DNA of 64,000 bases from Scleromatobacter humisilvae (GTDB lineage: Bacteria > Pseudomonadota > Gammaproteobacteria > Burkholderiales > Burkholderiaceae_C), in contig NZ_JAJLJH010000006.1 of assembly GCF_023231945.1 (NCBI RefSeq), forward strand, positions 186,001 to 250,000, given 5' to 3'. Positions within the stretch are counted from its first letter, which is position 1, and the number at the start of each line of letters is the position of its first letter. Position numbers and translations under genes: made by a program. The notes below the pieces were generated by a model that was not told where the DNA came from, made no database searches, and worked only from the letters and a program-made list of their open reading frames with translations. Shown here piece by piece: positions 1 through 7,708 of this stretch.

Positions 1-1904
1 CGACGCTGCGCGGCGCGATCCAGACCAGCGTCAACGGCGCCAACATCACCGATTCCCGCCTCAGCGGCGCGGGCGTGACGGCGGCCAACTACAACACCGG
101 CGGCCCCGGCGCCAACACGGGCGACCTGGGCGTGACCTTCACGGTGACCAGCGCCGGCACGCTGGCGCCGCTCACCGGCCAGGCCATCAACCTGCGCAGC
201 AACTTCGACAACATCGCCGACCAGAAGCTCAACATCGTGCTGGCCAGCGGCGCCGCCGCCTACCAGGCCGCGGCCGGCCAGATCCAGACGCCGTCGCTGA
301 ACTTCGGCACGGTCCAGGTCGGGCAGACGGTGAGCCAGGGCCTGGTCATCCGCAACACCGCCAGCGGCGCGGCCGGCTTCGTCGAGGACCTGAACGCCGC
401 CTTCGGCGCCAGCAACGGCACCGGCGCGTCGCTGATCACGGGCACCGGCAGCCTCAACGGCATCCTCGCCGGCACCAGCAGCACCTCGGCCAACGGCGCG
501 ATGACCGTGACCGTCAACACCGCGGCGGCGGGCACCGTCAACGGCAGCATCACGGTCGACTACACGACGGCCGGCAAGGTCAACGGCGTCAGCAACGGGC
601 TGGGAACGGCCTCCGTCGGCAGCGAGAACTACGGCGTCGCTGGCACGATCCAGGCGATCGCCACGGTCGTCAACGCGGCCAGCCCGGTCGTCAACACGCC
701 CGCGATCGCGCTCGGCGCGCATCGCGTCGGCGACGCCGCACCGTCGGCCTTCGTCAGCATCACGAACCAGGCGACGACCGCGCCGCAGGCGGCGCTCGAC
801 GCCACCCTCACCAGCGGCGGCGCGCCCGTCACCGCCTCGGGCAGCGTCAACCTGCTGGCGCCCGGCGCGACGAGTGCCAGCCAGCTCGTGGTCGGCCTGA
901 GCACGGCGAACGCGGGCGACTTCACGGGCGCGAACGCGAAGTCGGCGACGCTCAACCTGGTCTCGGACGCCGCCAACATCGGCGGCTGCGGCAACAGCTG
1001 CCAGATGACGCTGGCGAGCCAGCAGGTCGCGGTGACCGGCAAGGTCTATTCGCCGGCCGCGGCGCAGGTCAACACCACGACGGTCGACTTCGGCGTCGTG
1101 CACACGGGCGACGTCATCGCCGCACGCGGCATCTCCGTCACCAACTCGGGCCCGACCAGCGCGCTGAGCGACGTGCTGCGCGGCTCGCTGGGCAACGCAG
1201 GCGGGGCCTTCACGACGGGCGGGTCGTTCGCCTCGCTGGCCGCGCAATCCACCGACGCGACGAGCCTCACGGCCAGCCTGGATACGACGAGCTCGGGCGT
1301 GTTCCTCGGCAGCGCCACCGCGACGTTCGCCAGCCACGACGCCGACCTGGCCGACCTCCCGCTGGGATCGAGCGTGATCGCGCTGAAGGGCACGGTCGAC
1401 AACTACGCGAAGGTGGCGCTCGAGCAGGCCGGCGGGCCCGTCACGCTGACGCAGGCGGGCAACGTCTACACGCTGGACTTCGGCACGCTCGCCCAGGGCA
1501 GCGCCGGCCTCGACGACACGCTGGCCGTCCTCAACAGCGCGACCGGTCTGGCCGATCTGCTGAGCGGCTCGTTCACGCCGTCCGGCAGCGCGCCGGGCTT
1601 CGACCTGAGCGGGTTCGGCGCGTTCTCGGGCCTGGGCGCGGGCGAAGCCAAGGGCGGTCTGACCGTGGACTTCGACACCGGCACGGTCGGCAGCTTCGAG
1701 GACACGATCACGCTGCACGCGACCGGCAGCAACGCCAGCGGCTACAGCGCGGCGCTCGACGACGTGACGCTGGTGCTCGAGGGCCAGGTCACCGGCCCGA
1801 CGACGACCCCCGTGCCCGAGCCCGGCATGACGGCCTTGCTGCTCGCGGGCCTGGGCGTCCTGTTCGGCCTGCGCCGCCGGCGCGGCGCCGAGGCGGAGCG
1901 CTGA
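1..1904 (+). CDS. PEP-CTERM protein with choice-of-anchor D-like repeats, 5' end outside window
   Basis: The reading frame is open from base 3, so the N-terminus and any signal peptide lie upstream; about 633 residues are visible. Four repeats share a core like LNFGTVQVGQTV, VDFGVVHTGDVI or LDFGTLAQGSAG followed by an LxxxN strand, as in choice-of-anchor D/ASH-like beta-sandwich domains. The rest is rich in Gly, Ala, Ser, Thr and Asn and has very few Cys. The C-terminus is a textbook PEP-CTERM sorting tail: VPEP, a hydrophobic helix, then RRRR. Such proteins are exported and processed by an exosortase, and are usually linked to exopolysaccharide or biofilm matrix; no exosortase is in the window. 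A small-protein gene follows 90 bases downstream. The sorting call is firm; the biological role is unknown. Confidence 0.88.
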   Translation, partial: TLRGAIQTSVNGANITDSRLSGAGVTAANYNTGGPGANTGDLGVTFTVTSAGTLAPLTGQAINLRSNFDNIADQKLNIVLASGAAAYQAAAGQIQTPSLNFGTVQVGQTVSQGLVIRNTASGAAGFVEDLNAAFGASNGTGASLITGTGSLNGILAGTSSTSANGAMTVTVNTAAAGTVNGSITVDYTTAGKVNGVSNGLGTASVGSENYGVAGTIQAIATVVNAASPVVNTPAIALGAHRVGDAAPSAFVSITNQATTAPQAALDATLTSGGAPVTASGSVNLLAPGATSASQLVVGLSTANAGDFTGANAKSATLNLVSDAANIGGCGNSCQMTLASQQVAVTGKVYSPAAAQVNTTTVDFGVVHTGDVIAARGISVTNSGPTSALSDVLRGSLGNAGGAFTTGGSFASLAAQSTDATSLTASLDTTSSGVFLGSATATFASHDADLADLPLGSSVIALKGTVDNYAKVALEQAGGPVTLTQAGNVYTLDFGTLAQGSAGLDDTLAVLNSATGLADLLSGSFTPSGSAPGFDLSGFGAFSGLGAGEAKGGLTVDFDTGTVGSFEDTITLHATGSNASGYSAALDDVTLVLEGQVTGPTTTPVPEPGMTALLLAGLGVLFGLRRRRGAEAER

Positions 1905-1994
1905 ATGATCGACGACCTCGCGAACGCACCCGCAGCCACTAGAATCGCGCGAGCCGTGATGCCGGCTCCTCCCTCGACTTCCCACAGGACGGCG

Positions 1995-2321
1995 ATGCTA
2001 TCGAAGTGGCAACACAACTTGCTGGTCGGACTGGGGGCGCTGGCGCTGCTGCTGGTGATCGCGAATGGCGTGCTCTTCACGCAGAACCGCGCCGCGCAGG
2101 CCTCGCTGAATCGCCGCCAGGCGTTCGTGCAACAGACGGTGCCGCTCGAGGGCCTGTATAACGAGATCGTCAAGACGCTCGCGCAGATGGGCGTCAAGGA
2201 CAACGACCGCCAGGTGCTCAACATGCTGGCCGCGCAGGGCCTGACCATCACCGTCAACGCGCCTGCCGCGGCGCCTGCGGCCGTGGCGCCGAGCGCACCC
2301 GCCGGAAAGGGCACGAAGTGA
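1995..2321 (+). CDS. small single-pass membrane protein, first of a paralogous pair
   Basis: 108 residues with ATG at 1995. An upstream in-frame ATG at 1905 would add 30 low-complexity residues, but a TAGAAT -10-like hexamer at 1939-1944 lies inside that stretch, so the later start is preferred. Residues 9-30 form one hydrophobic helix (LLVGLGALALLLVIANGVL). A polar, probably helical segment follows, with LxxLxxxL spacing, then a QGLTITV patch and an Ala/Pro-rich tail. The next gene overlaps its stop codon and encodes a protein of the same design. I do not recognise a family. It is likely an inner-membrane protein with a periplasmic helical domain. Confidence 0.65.
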   Translation: MLSKWQHNLLVGLGALALLLVIANGVLFTQNRAAQASLNRRQAFVQQTVPLEGLYNEIVKTLAQMGVKDNDRQVLNMLAAQGLTITVNAPAAAPAAVAPSAPAGKGTK

Positions 2322-2641
2322 TGGAACGCGACCAGCCGCGCGCGACCGCCCAACCTGCGCCGCGCCAGTACAGCTCGTTCTTGCCCCAATTGCTGACGGG
2401 GCTGACGCTGGTCGTCTGGCTGGGCCTGCAGGCCTTCCAGCAGGTCGGCGAACGCCAGCAACTCGCATCGCTCGACGCCGCGATCGCACCGCAGGAGCAG
2501 GGCGCGCAGAAGGTGCGCAACTCGCTCGAGGCCATCGCCACCGCGACGGCCAAGCTCGCGAGCGAGGGCAACGCGAACGCGCAGATCGTCGTCGACCAGC
2601 TGAAGAAGCGTGGCGTGACGATCAACACGCCGGCGCAATAG
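2321..2641 (+). CDS. small single-pass membrane protein, second of a paralogous pair
   Basis: 106 residues from ATG 2321, overlapping the TGA of the preceding gene by one base (TGATG), so translation is probably coupled. A 15-residue Pro/Gln-rich N-terminus precedes one hydrophobic helix (LLTGLTLVVWLGLQAF). Then comes a polar helical region of about 55 residues and the C-terminal motif KKRGVTINTP, which aligns with AAQGLTITVNAP at the same place in its neighbour. The two look like a diverged tandem duplication whose products may pair in the membrane. No known family was recognised. The next 167 bases (2642-2808) hold no gene; a short GCCGGC-GCG-GCCGGC stem follows the stop. Confidence 0.65.
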   Translation: MERDQPRATAQPAPRQYSSFLPQLLTGLTLVVWLGLQAFQQVGERQQLASLDAAIAPQEQGAQKVRNSLEAIATATAKLASEGNANAQIVVDQLKKRGVTINTPAQ

Positions 2642-2808
2642 GCCGGCGCGGCCGGCATCGCAACGCGGCCGCCTGATCGGCGCCGCAATCGTCAGCGGTG
2701 ATGGCAGCGCAGGGAAACCTGCATCCGACCTTCCCGCTCGTGGCGAGGCGGGCGTCCGTGATGCGTCTGCGGATGTCGGCGATCCGGCTGGCGTCCCGCT
2801 CCGCTGAG

Positions 2809-3756
2809 TCAGCGGCGGCGATCGTCGAACGGCGCGAACACGTCGGCCACCCAGTCGACGAAGAGCCGGATCTTGGCGCTGAGGTGTCGGTTGCTCGCGT
2901 AGACAACGTGAAAGGGCTGGCGCGGCCGACTCCAGTCGTCGAGCACGGTACGCAGATTCCCGCGCTCCACGTGAGGCGCGGCCATGAACTTGAACACCTG
3001 CCCGACGCCCACGCCGGCCAGGAGCGCGCTCAGGTGGCCGGTGCTCTCGTTGACCGCCACTTCCATCCGGCCGCGCACCTGCAGGCGCTCGTCGCCCTTC
3101 TGGAACTCGAGTGGGAACGCACGGCCGGTGAGCGACGAGAAGTATCCGACGATCGCATGCCCGGGTACGCGCTCGCCGGCCTTGCTCTCGGGAGCCGGCG
3201 TCTCGAGATCGGAGGGATGACGCGGGACGCCACGCGCCCGCAGGTAGCGCGGACTCGCGCACGTCACCCAGTCCATGTCCGCGATGCGCCGCGCCACGAG
3301 CGAGGATTCGGAGAGTTCGCCGCCACGGATCGCGCAGTCGACGCCTTCGCCGACCAGGTCGATGGGACGGTCGCTGACCCCGAGATCGACGTGCAGTTCG
3401 GGATGGCGGGCCCGGAATGCCGGGAGCGCGGGAATCAGGATCATGTTCGCCAGGACCGATCCGACGTCGACGCGGATGCGCCCGCGAGGCTGGGCCCGGG
3501 CGCGTGCCGCGCCTTCGTCCATCTCGTCGAGCTCGCCGATCAGGCGGGCCGCCTGCTCGTAGTAGGCCGCGCCTTCCGGAGTCACGTTGACGCGACGGGT
3601 CGTGCGGTGAAGCAACTTCGTGCCCAGGTGCTGCTCCAGGTCCTGCACGAGCTTGGTGACGGTCGGACGCGGGATGTTCATCGAATCGGCCGCTCTCGAG
3701 AAGGCGCCTGACTCGGCGATCCGAACGAAGACGCGCAAGGCGAGAAGTTGATCCAT
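2809..3756 (-). CDS. LysR family transcriptional regulator
   Basis: 315 residues, typical LysR length. The N-terminus MDQLLALRVFVRIAESGAFS starts a winged helix-turn-helix, with the recognition helix near NIPRPTVTKLVQDLEQ (about residues 28-43) and the LLHRTTRRVNVTPEG wing after it. From about residue 93 onward is a periplasmic-binding-protein-like effector domain (RIRVDVGSV...IPALPAFRARHPELHVDLGVSD). The gene is divergent from the SDR gene at 3889, with two dyads in the 132-base gap, so it probably controls itself and that oxidoreductase. The effector is not predictable; many LysR/SDR pairs of this layout respond to redox or aromatic compounds. Confidence 0.93.
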   Translation of the reverse strand: MDQLLALRVFVRIAESGAFSRAADSMNIPRPTVTKLVQDLEQHLGTKLLHRTTRRVNVTPEGAAYYEQAARLIGELDEMDEGAARARAQPRGRIRVDVGSVLANMILIPALPAFRARHPELHVDLGVSDRPIDLVGEGVDCAIRGGELSESSLVARRIADMDWVTCASPRYLRARGVPRHPSDLETPAPESKAGERVPGHAIVGYFSSLTGRAFPLEFQKGDERLQVRGRMEVAVNESTGHLSALLAGVGVGQVFKFMAAPHVERGNLRTVLDDWSRPRQPFHVVYASNRHLSAKIRLFVDWVADVFAPFDDRRR

Positions 3757-3791
3757 GGGCGCAGGCGAAAGAAGGTTCAGGACGACTGATT

Positions 3792-3847
3792 ATTCATGTC
3801 CATGAAATAAGAAGTCAATGATTGCCGCTTTATTCACCATCGTGAAT
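3792..3847. promoter_or_regulatory. paired LysR-type operator dyads
   Basis: Two 16-base dyads share ATTCA at one end and TGAAW at the other: ATTCATGTCCATGAAA at 3792-3807 and ATTCACCATCGTGAAT at 3832-3847, the second with perfect 6-base arms. Their centres are 40 bases apart, close to four helical turns. The first contains the LysR-type T-N11-A spacing. They sit between the divergent lysR and SDR genes. Assignment to this regulator is inference from position and symmetry. Confidence 0.6.
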
Positions 3848-3888
3848 TCAATAAGCTTCGCTCACCCTTTCAACAACTGGAGCACGTC

Positions 3889-4653
3889 ATGGGCAACAAA
3901 CTCACCGGCAGGATCGCCGTCGTGACCGGCGGTACCACGGGCATCGGCCTCGCGGCCGCCAAGGCCTTCGCGCACGAAGGCGCGACGGTCTACATCACGG
4001 GCCGCCGCCAGGCCGAACTCGATGCGGCCGTCGCGGCCATCGGACCGAACGCCACCGGCGTGCAGGCCGACTCGACCCGACTCGCAGACCTGGATCGCCT
4101 GTACGAGCTCGTTCGCGCGCGGCACGGCCGCATCGACGTGCTCTACGCGAACGCCGGCGGGGGCGAGATGCTGCCCCTCGGCCAGATCACCGAGAAGCAT
4201 GTCGACGAGACCTTCGCCCGCAACGTCAAGGGCGTCGTGTTCACGGTGCAGAAGGCCCTTCCGCTGCTCGAGGGCTCGCCGCGCGGCGCATCCGTGATCC
4301 TCGCCGGATCGACGGCCGGCGTGTCCGGCACGGCGAACTTCAGCATCTACAGCGCCAGCAAGGCCGCGGTTCGCAACCTCGCGCGCAGCTGGATGCTGGA
4401 CCTGAAGGGGCGCGCGATCCGGGTCAACACGCTGTCCCCGGGGCCGATCCACACGCCGGGGCTGGTCGAGCTGGCCGGCTCCGACCCGGTGCAGCAACAG
4501 GGCCTCCTCGACGGCCTGACCTCGATGGTCCCGATCGGCCGCATCGGCCAGCCGGACGACGTCGCCAAGGCGGCCGTCTTCCTCGCCTCCGACGACTCGG
4601 CGTTCGTGACCGGCATCGAGCTGTTCGTCGACGGCGGCATGGCACAGGTCTGA
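3889..4653 (+). CDS. SDR family NAD(P)-dependent oxidoreductase
   Basis: 254 residues, classical SDR size. The Rossmann nucleotide motif TGGTTGIG is at 13-20, NAG at 88-90, and the catalytic set is Ser141, Tyr154, Lys158 (YSASK). The C-terminus ends [13 protein letters not shown] as in FabG-like enzymes. It should oxidise or reduce an alcohol/carbonyl substrate with NAD(P); the substrate is unknown. ATG 3889 has GGAG seven bases upstream. It is divergent from the LysR gene and was followed by an NTF2-like gene that is now broken, a pairing common in redox-responsive SDR loci. The TGG at the dinucleotide site and the Arg39-Arg40 pair after the second strand lean towards NADP, but this is weak. 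Confidence 0.92.
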   Translation: MGNKLTGRIAVVTGGTTGIGLAAAKAFAHEGATVYITGRRQAELDAAVAAIGPNATGVQADSTRLADLDRLYELVRARHGRIDVLYANAGGGEMLPLGQITEKHVDETFARNVKGVVFTVQKALPLLEGSPRGASVILAGSTAGVSGTANFSIYSASKAAVRNLARSWMLDLKGRAIRVNTLSPGPIHTPGLVELAGSDPVQQQGLLDGLTSMVPIGRIGQPDDVAKAAVFLASDDSAFVTGIELFVDGGMAQV

Positions 4654-4692
4654 ATCACCGGCATCGCCGACATCATCCAACCAGGAACCTCA

Positions 4693-5046
4693 TCATGAAG
4701 ACCGCTCTTGAATTGCTGCAGTCCTATCAGGACAACATCCAGTCGCCGGGCGTTGCCGCGGCGCTCTTCGCCGAAGATGGCGATACGTCTCTCGCTGGCG
4801 TCGGTTCCATGTGTGCTCAGTCCCACGGATCAACAGGCCACGCTTCTCGATCTTGATCCGGCACGTGTGCAGCTGCACGATTGGTTCGGTTCGGCCATCG
4901 AGTGGCATCAGCAGGCAGACCATCGACGATTTGCCGTGTGGCTGGTCTTCGTACCGCAGCTCGCCGATCATTGGCACAGCTTCGCGCAGGACATCGCGGG
5001 GCAGCTTGTGGCCCATGTAGCGGAGACGGAGAGCTTTGACCAACAT
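4693..5046 (-). CDS. small protein of unknown function under a LexA box, probably 3'-truncated
   Basis: 117 residues from ATG 5046. The first 85 or so (MLVKALRLRYMGHKLPRDVL to about RQRETYR) look like a genuine basic protein. The remaining 30 residues, rich in Arg and Pro, are read antisense through the broken NTF2-like gene and are probably a fusion tail created at the insertion junction. A perfect LexA box lies at 5055-5070, directly after a TACACT -10-like hexamer on this strand, so DNA-damage control is likely. G+C is visibly lower than in flanking genes. I do not recognise the family. It could be a remnant of a mobile element's accessory gene. Confidence 0.55.
   Translation of the reverse strand: MLVKALRLRYMGHKLPRDVLREAVPMIGELRYEDQPHGKSSMVCLLMPLDGRTEPIVQLHTCRIKIEKRGLLIRGTEHTWNRRQRETYRHLRRRAPRQRPATGCCPDRTAAIQERSS
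4695..4856 (+). pseudogene. truncated NTF2/SnoaL-like gene
   Basis: The frame begins MKTALELLQSYQDNIQSPGV and continues to LFAEDG, which matches the usual N-terminus of NTF2/SnoaL-like small proteins of about 130-150 residues. After about base 4785 the familiar sequence stops, and the frame runs 22 unrelated residues to TGA at 4854-4856. The lost part of the gene is not found farther on. The break coincides with the 3' end of the oppositely oriented gene 4693-5046 and with the start of a lower-GC segment, so the gene was probably cut by the insertion of that segment. Confidence 0.7.
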
Positions 5047-5054
5047 GGCGCGAC

Positions 5055-5070
5055 CTGTATGGGCATACAG
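5055..5070 (-). promoter_or_regulatory. LexA (SOS) box
   Basis: CTGTATGGGCATACAG is a perfect CTGT-N8-ACAG palindrome. On the minus strand it overlaps the last bases of a TACACT -10 hexamer, giving TACACTGTATG, the same geometry as TAGACTGTATG at imuA (43674-43684). It lies between divergent genes starting at 5046 (-) and 5102 (+). The matching arrangement suggests that the minus-strand gene is the main target. Confidence 0.82.
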
Positions 5071-5101
5071 TGTAGCTCGTCCGGAACGCTAGAATGCGTT
5101 C

Positions 5102-5896
5102 ATGACCGCTGACATCACCAGCTCCGACTGCATGTTTGATGACTTACAGCTCTTTCGACAGATCGCGAGGCAGTCGCGACCTGTTCAGTTCACCGTCTCA
5201 GACAACATCGTAAAGCTTGCAGTTCAGATGTTGCGAGGGATGCCGCCGATGCCGGTGGAGCCCCACATTCTGTTTGCGTGGAAGGGATTTGCGAAGGCCT
5301 TGCAGGCGTTTAAAGCATGCGTGCTGCTGTGTGAGGCGGGCGCAATCGGTGAGGCTTCGGCGATGGCTCGAATTACAGCTGAGTGCACGATCGTCGGTAC
5401 TGCGCTGGCACGTGAAAAGCTGACGCTCGCAGCGTTTCTCGAGGCTAACGACAAGCATTGGAAGCCGCTGGCGGAGCAAGTCTCCGAATTGATCACTTCG
5501 CCACTGCTCTCCGAGAAGGGCAAGAAAGGCTTCAATCAAGCTCAGCTTGACGTGGACAAGTTCAAGCAAGCCTACCCGGACAAGGGCCCCAATTCTTTCA
5601 GGGTGGAACAGTTAGCTCGCGAGGTGGATTTATCTGACCTCTATCTCGTGGGGATTCGGTTTCCGTCTGGTGACGGGGCTCATGCGACGAAGGACTCGTT
5701 CAACGCCCACACTGATCCGCTAGGCATTGCTCAGCTCACACTCGGACCGACAACGGTTGGTCTGAAGCGAACCATGATGATCGCAAACCTAGTCGGTTCC
5801 TTCATGCTCCGCTTCGCGGCAGAAGACTTGGGAATGACAAATTTCAAAGAAGTTGCCGAACGGGCGATGGAGGCATCAACGGTTTCCGAACCGTGA
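5102..5896 (+). CDS. DUF5677 domain-containing protein
   Basis: 264 residues, mostly helical. The stretch HILFAWKGFAKALQAFKACV followed by LLCEAGAIGEASAMARITAE is characteristic of DUF5677-type proteins, whose function is unknown and which often sit in defence or accessory islands. A conserved-looking region DGAHATKDSFNAHTDP is at about 205-220, and a hydrophobic helix lies near 225-245. A TAGAAT -10-like hexamer at 5090-5095 is only six bases before the ATG, so the transcript may be leaderless. Codon use is less GC-biased than in neighbours, pointing to acquisition by transfer. It ends 131 bases before tRNA-Ala. The family assignment is by motif memory. Confidence 0.72.
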   Translation: MTADITSSDCMFDDLQLFRQIARQSRPVQFTVSDNIVKLAVQMLRGMPPMPVEPHILFAWKGFAKALQAFKACVLLCEAGAIGEASAMARITAECTIVGTALAREKLTLAAFLEANDKHWKPLAEQVSELITSPLLSEKGKKGFNQAQLDVDKFKQAYPDKGPNSFRVEQLAREVDLSDLYLVGIRFPSGDGAHATKDSFNAHTDPLGIAQLTLGPTTVGLKRTMMIANLVGSFMLRFAAEDLGMTNFKEVAERAMEASTVSEP

Positions 5897-5912
5897 CCAC
5901 TGACGCTCGTAA

Positions 5913-5962
5913 ATGTCATCACGACATCGAGCGTTTCCCGACTGTCATCAAAAATGACATCA
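5913..5962. repeat. short dyads with TGTCATCA direct repeats next to tRNA-Ala
   Basis: TGTCATCA occurs at 5914-5921 and 5943-5950, each followed within a few bases by GACATC. The first forms ATGTC-N5-GACAT (5913-5927) and the second TGTCAT-N5-ATGACA (5943-5959). They lie between the DUF5677 gene and the tRNA. They could be recombinase arm sites or protein-binding dyads left by the inserted segment; no integrase gene is present. Confidence 0.4.
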
Positions 5963-5965
5963 ACG

Positions 5966-5990
5966 AAAAAACCGGCACTTGGCCGGTTTT
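5966..5990 (-). terminator. intrinsic terminator of tRNA-Ala
   Basis: Perfect 9-base arms AAAACCGGC (5968-5976) and GCCGGTTTT (5982-5990) with loop ACTTG. Read on the minus strand the stem is followed by a run of six T. It lies 38 bases downstream of the tRNA 3' end. Its A/T flanks on both sides may also let it stop transcription from the DUF5677 side. Confidence 0.8.
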
Positions 5991-6027
5991 CAAGAATCAA
6001 CTAACTCGTTGACTTACTGCGTCTTTT

Positions 6028-6103
<76 letters not shown>

Positions 6104-6165
6104 ATCAGCCCACAACTATAGCAGAGGTTTTCAGCTTCGAAACGTGTCGGAATTTGGGGCGCCCG

Positions 6166-7701
6166 TCAGGCGGTGGCCGGCGTCGGCCGGGCGGGCTCGC
6201 CGGGGCGGGCGCAATAGCGGGCGACGTAGTCGGCGTGCGGCGGCAACTGCGCCACGGTGCGTTCGACGCGGCCGCGGATTTCCTCGAGGAAGCGGTTGAG
6301 CTCCACGTCGTCCATCAGGTCGGCGATGTGGTGGTGCTGCTGCGGCGTGATGCCCTGGCCGAGCATCACCTGGATCCACGAGTTCTCCGCGAACAGCTCG
6401 TTGGGCATGCGGAAGACGCGGCCGCTCTCGCGGAACATGTCGATGCGATGCTGCAGCGACGCGGGCACGTCCATCGTGCGGCAATCGTCCCAGAAGGGGC
6501 TGTCGGCGCGGTTGGTGACCTTGTAGTGCAGGATGATGAAGTCGCGGATGTGCTGCATCTCGTTGCGCGTCTGCTGGTTGTATTCGTCGATGTCGACCTG
6601 GCGCACGCCCTCGTTCGGGAAGCACTGCAGCAGGCGGATGACGCCGCGCTGGATCAGGTGGATGCTGGTCGACTCGAGCGGCTCGAGGAAGCCGCTGGAC
6701 AGCCCGATCGCCACGCAGTTGCGCTCCCACACGGTCTCGCGCTGGCAGGGCTTGAACGGGATCACGCGCGGCCTGGTCAGCACCTCGCCCTGGATGTTGC
6801 CCATCAACGCGGCCAGCGCCTCGTCGTCGCCGACGTGCCGGCTGCTGTAGACGATGCCGTTGCCCACGCGGTGCTGCAGCGGGATCTGCCACTGCCAGCC
6901 GAACGGATGCGCGATCGAGCGCACGTACGGGATCGGGGGCTGGACGGACTGCGTCTGCAGCGCCACGGCGCGGTCGCAGGGCAGCCAGTGGCTCCAGTCC
7001 TGCAGCTCGATGCCCAGCGTGTCGCCGATGAGCAGGCCGCGCATGCCCGTGCAGTCGATGAAGAGGTCGCCTTCCAGCAGCGAGCCGTCGGCGAGCCGGA
7101 GCGCGGCGATGTCGCCGTCGGCGTGGCGCAGCACCTCGGCGATCTTGCCTTCGATGCGCTGCACGCCGTGGCGCTCGCTGTGCTTGCGCAGGAACTTCGC
7201 GTACAGCGAGGCGTCGAGGTGGAACGCGTAGTTGAGGCCGTTGCGCGGCAGGTGCGCGAAGCGGTTCTCCTCCGCGGCGCGCAGCTCCAGGCAGTACTCG
7301 CCGTAGCGGCGCGCGAGCTTGCGCTCGCGGCCCTTGAGCCAGAAGTGCTGGAAGCCGGCCGTCCAGTGATCGGTGCCCGTCATGCCGAAGCTGTGGATGT
7401 AGTCCTGGCCGACGTCGCGCCAGCCCTCGAACCTGATCCCGAGCTTGAACACCGCCTGCGTCTCGGCCATGAACTCCTGCTCGTTGATGCCGGCGAGTTC
7501 GTGGAAGGTCAGCAGCGTCGGGATCGTGGCCTCGCCCACGCCCACGGTGCCGATCTCGTCGGACTCCACCAGCCGGATGTCGAGGCCCTTGCCCAGCGTC
7601 TTGCCCAGGCAGGCGGCCGTCATCCAGCCTGCGGTCCCGCCGCCGGCGATGATGACGCGGCGCACGGGTTGGCGAGTACGGTCAGGGGTATCTGCGGTCA
7701 T
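6166..7701 (-). CDS. flavin-dependent tryptophan-halogenase-like protein (copy 1)
   Basis: 511 residues, matching PrnA-family length. The FAD motif GGGTAGW is at 20-26, VGEATIP at 55-61, and Lys86 (AVFKLGIRF) aligns with the catalytic Lys79 of PrnA. The halogenase signature FGWQWQIP is at 267-274, and FLEPLEST (338-345) carries the essential Glu. All residues needed for FADH2-dependent halogenation are present, so activity is plausible. It is the last gene of a leftward operon with a TonB receptor, a second halogenase, SapC and a cupin. Homologues in such TonB loci have shown indole bromination in vitro, but their natural substrate is not established. A flavin reductase is not encoded nearby. 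Confidence 0.9.
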   Translation of the reverse strand: MTADTPDRTRQPVRRVIIAGGGTAGWMTAACLGKTLGKGLDIRLVESDEIGTVGVGEATIPTLLTFHELAGINEQEFMAETQAVFKLGIRFEGWRDVGQDYIHSFGMTGTDHWTAGFQHFWLKGRERKLARRYGEYCLELRAAEENRFAHLPRNGLNYAFHLDASLYAKFLRKHSERHGVQRIEGKIAEVLRHADGDIAALRLADGSLLEGDLFIDCTGMRGLLIGDTLGIELQDWSHWLPCDRAVALQTQSVQPPIPYVRSIAHPFGWQWQIPLQHRVGNGIVYSSRHVGDDEALAALMGNIQGEVLTRPRVIPFKPCQRETVWERNCVAIGLSSGFLEPLESTSIHLIQRGVIRLLQCFPNEGVRQVDIDEYNQQTRNEMQHIRDFIILHYKVTNRADSPFWDDCRTMDVPASLQHRIDMFRESGRVFRMPNELFAENSWIQVMLGQGITPQQHHHIADLMDDVELNRFLEEIRGRVERTVAQLPPHADYVARYCARPGEPARPTPATA

Positions 7702-7708
7702 GGCGGCC

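Noticed and set aside
2698-3711. 337-residue plus-strand ORF opposite the LysR gene
   Set aside because: Antisense shadow; the minus-strand frame has full LysR domains and a shared operator region.
4690-4790. Direct repeat of the tRNA-Ala 3' end as the far attachment site
   Set aside because: No stretch resembling the last 20 bases of the tRNA was found near the junction at 4785.
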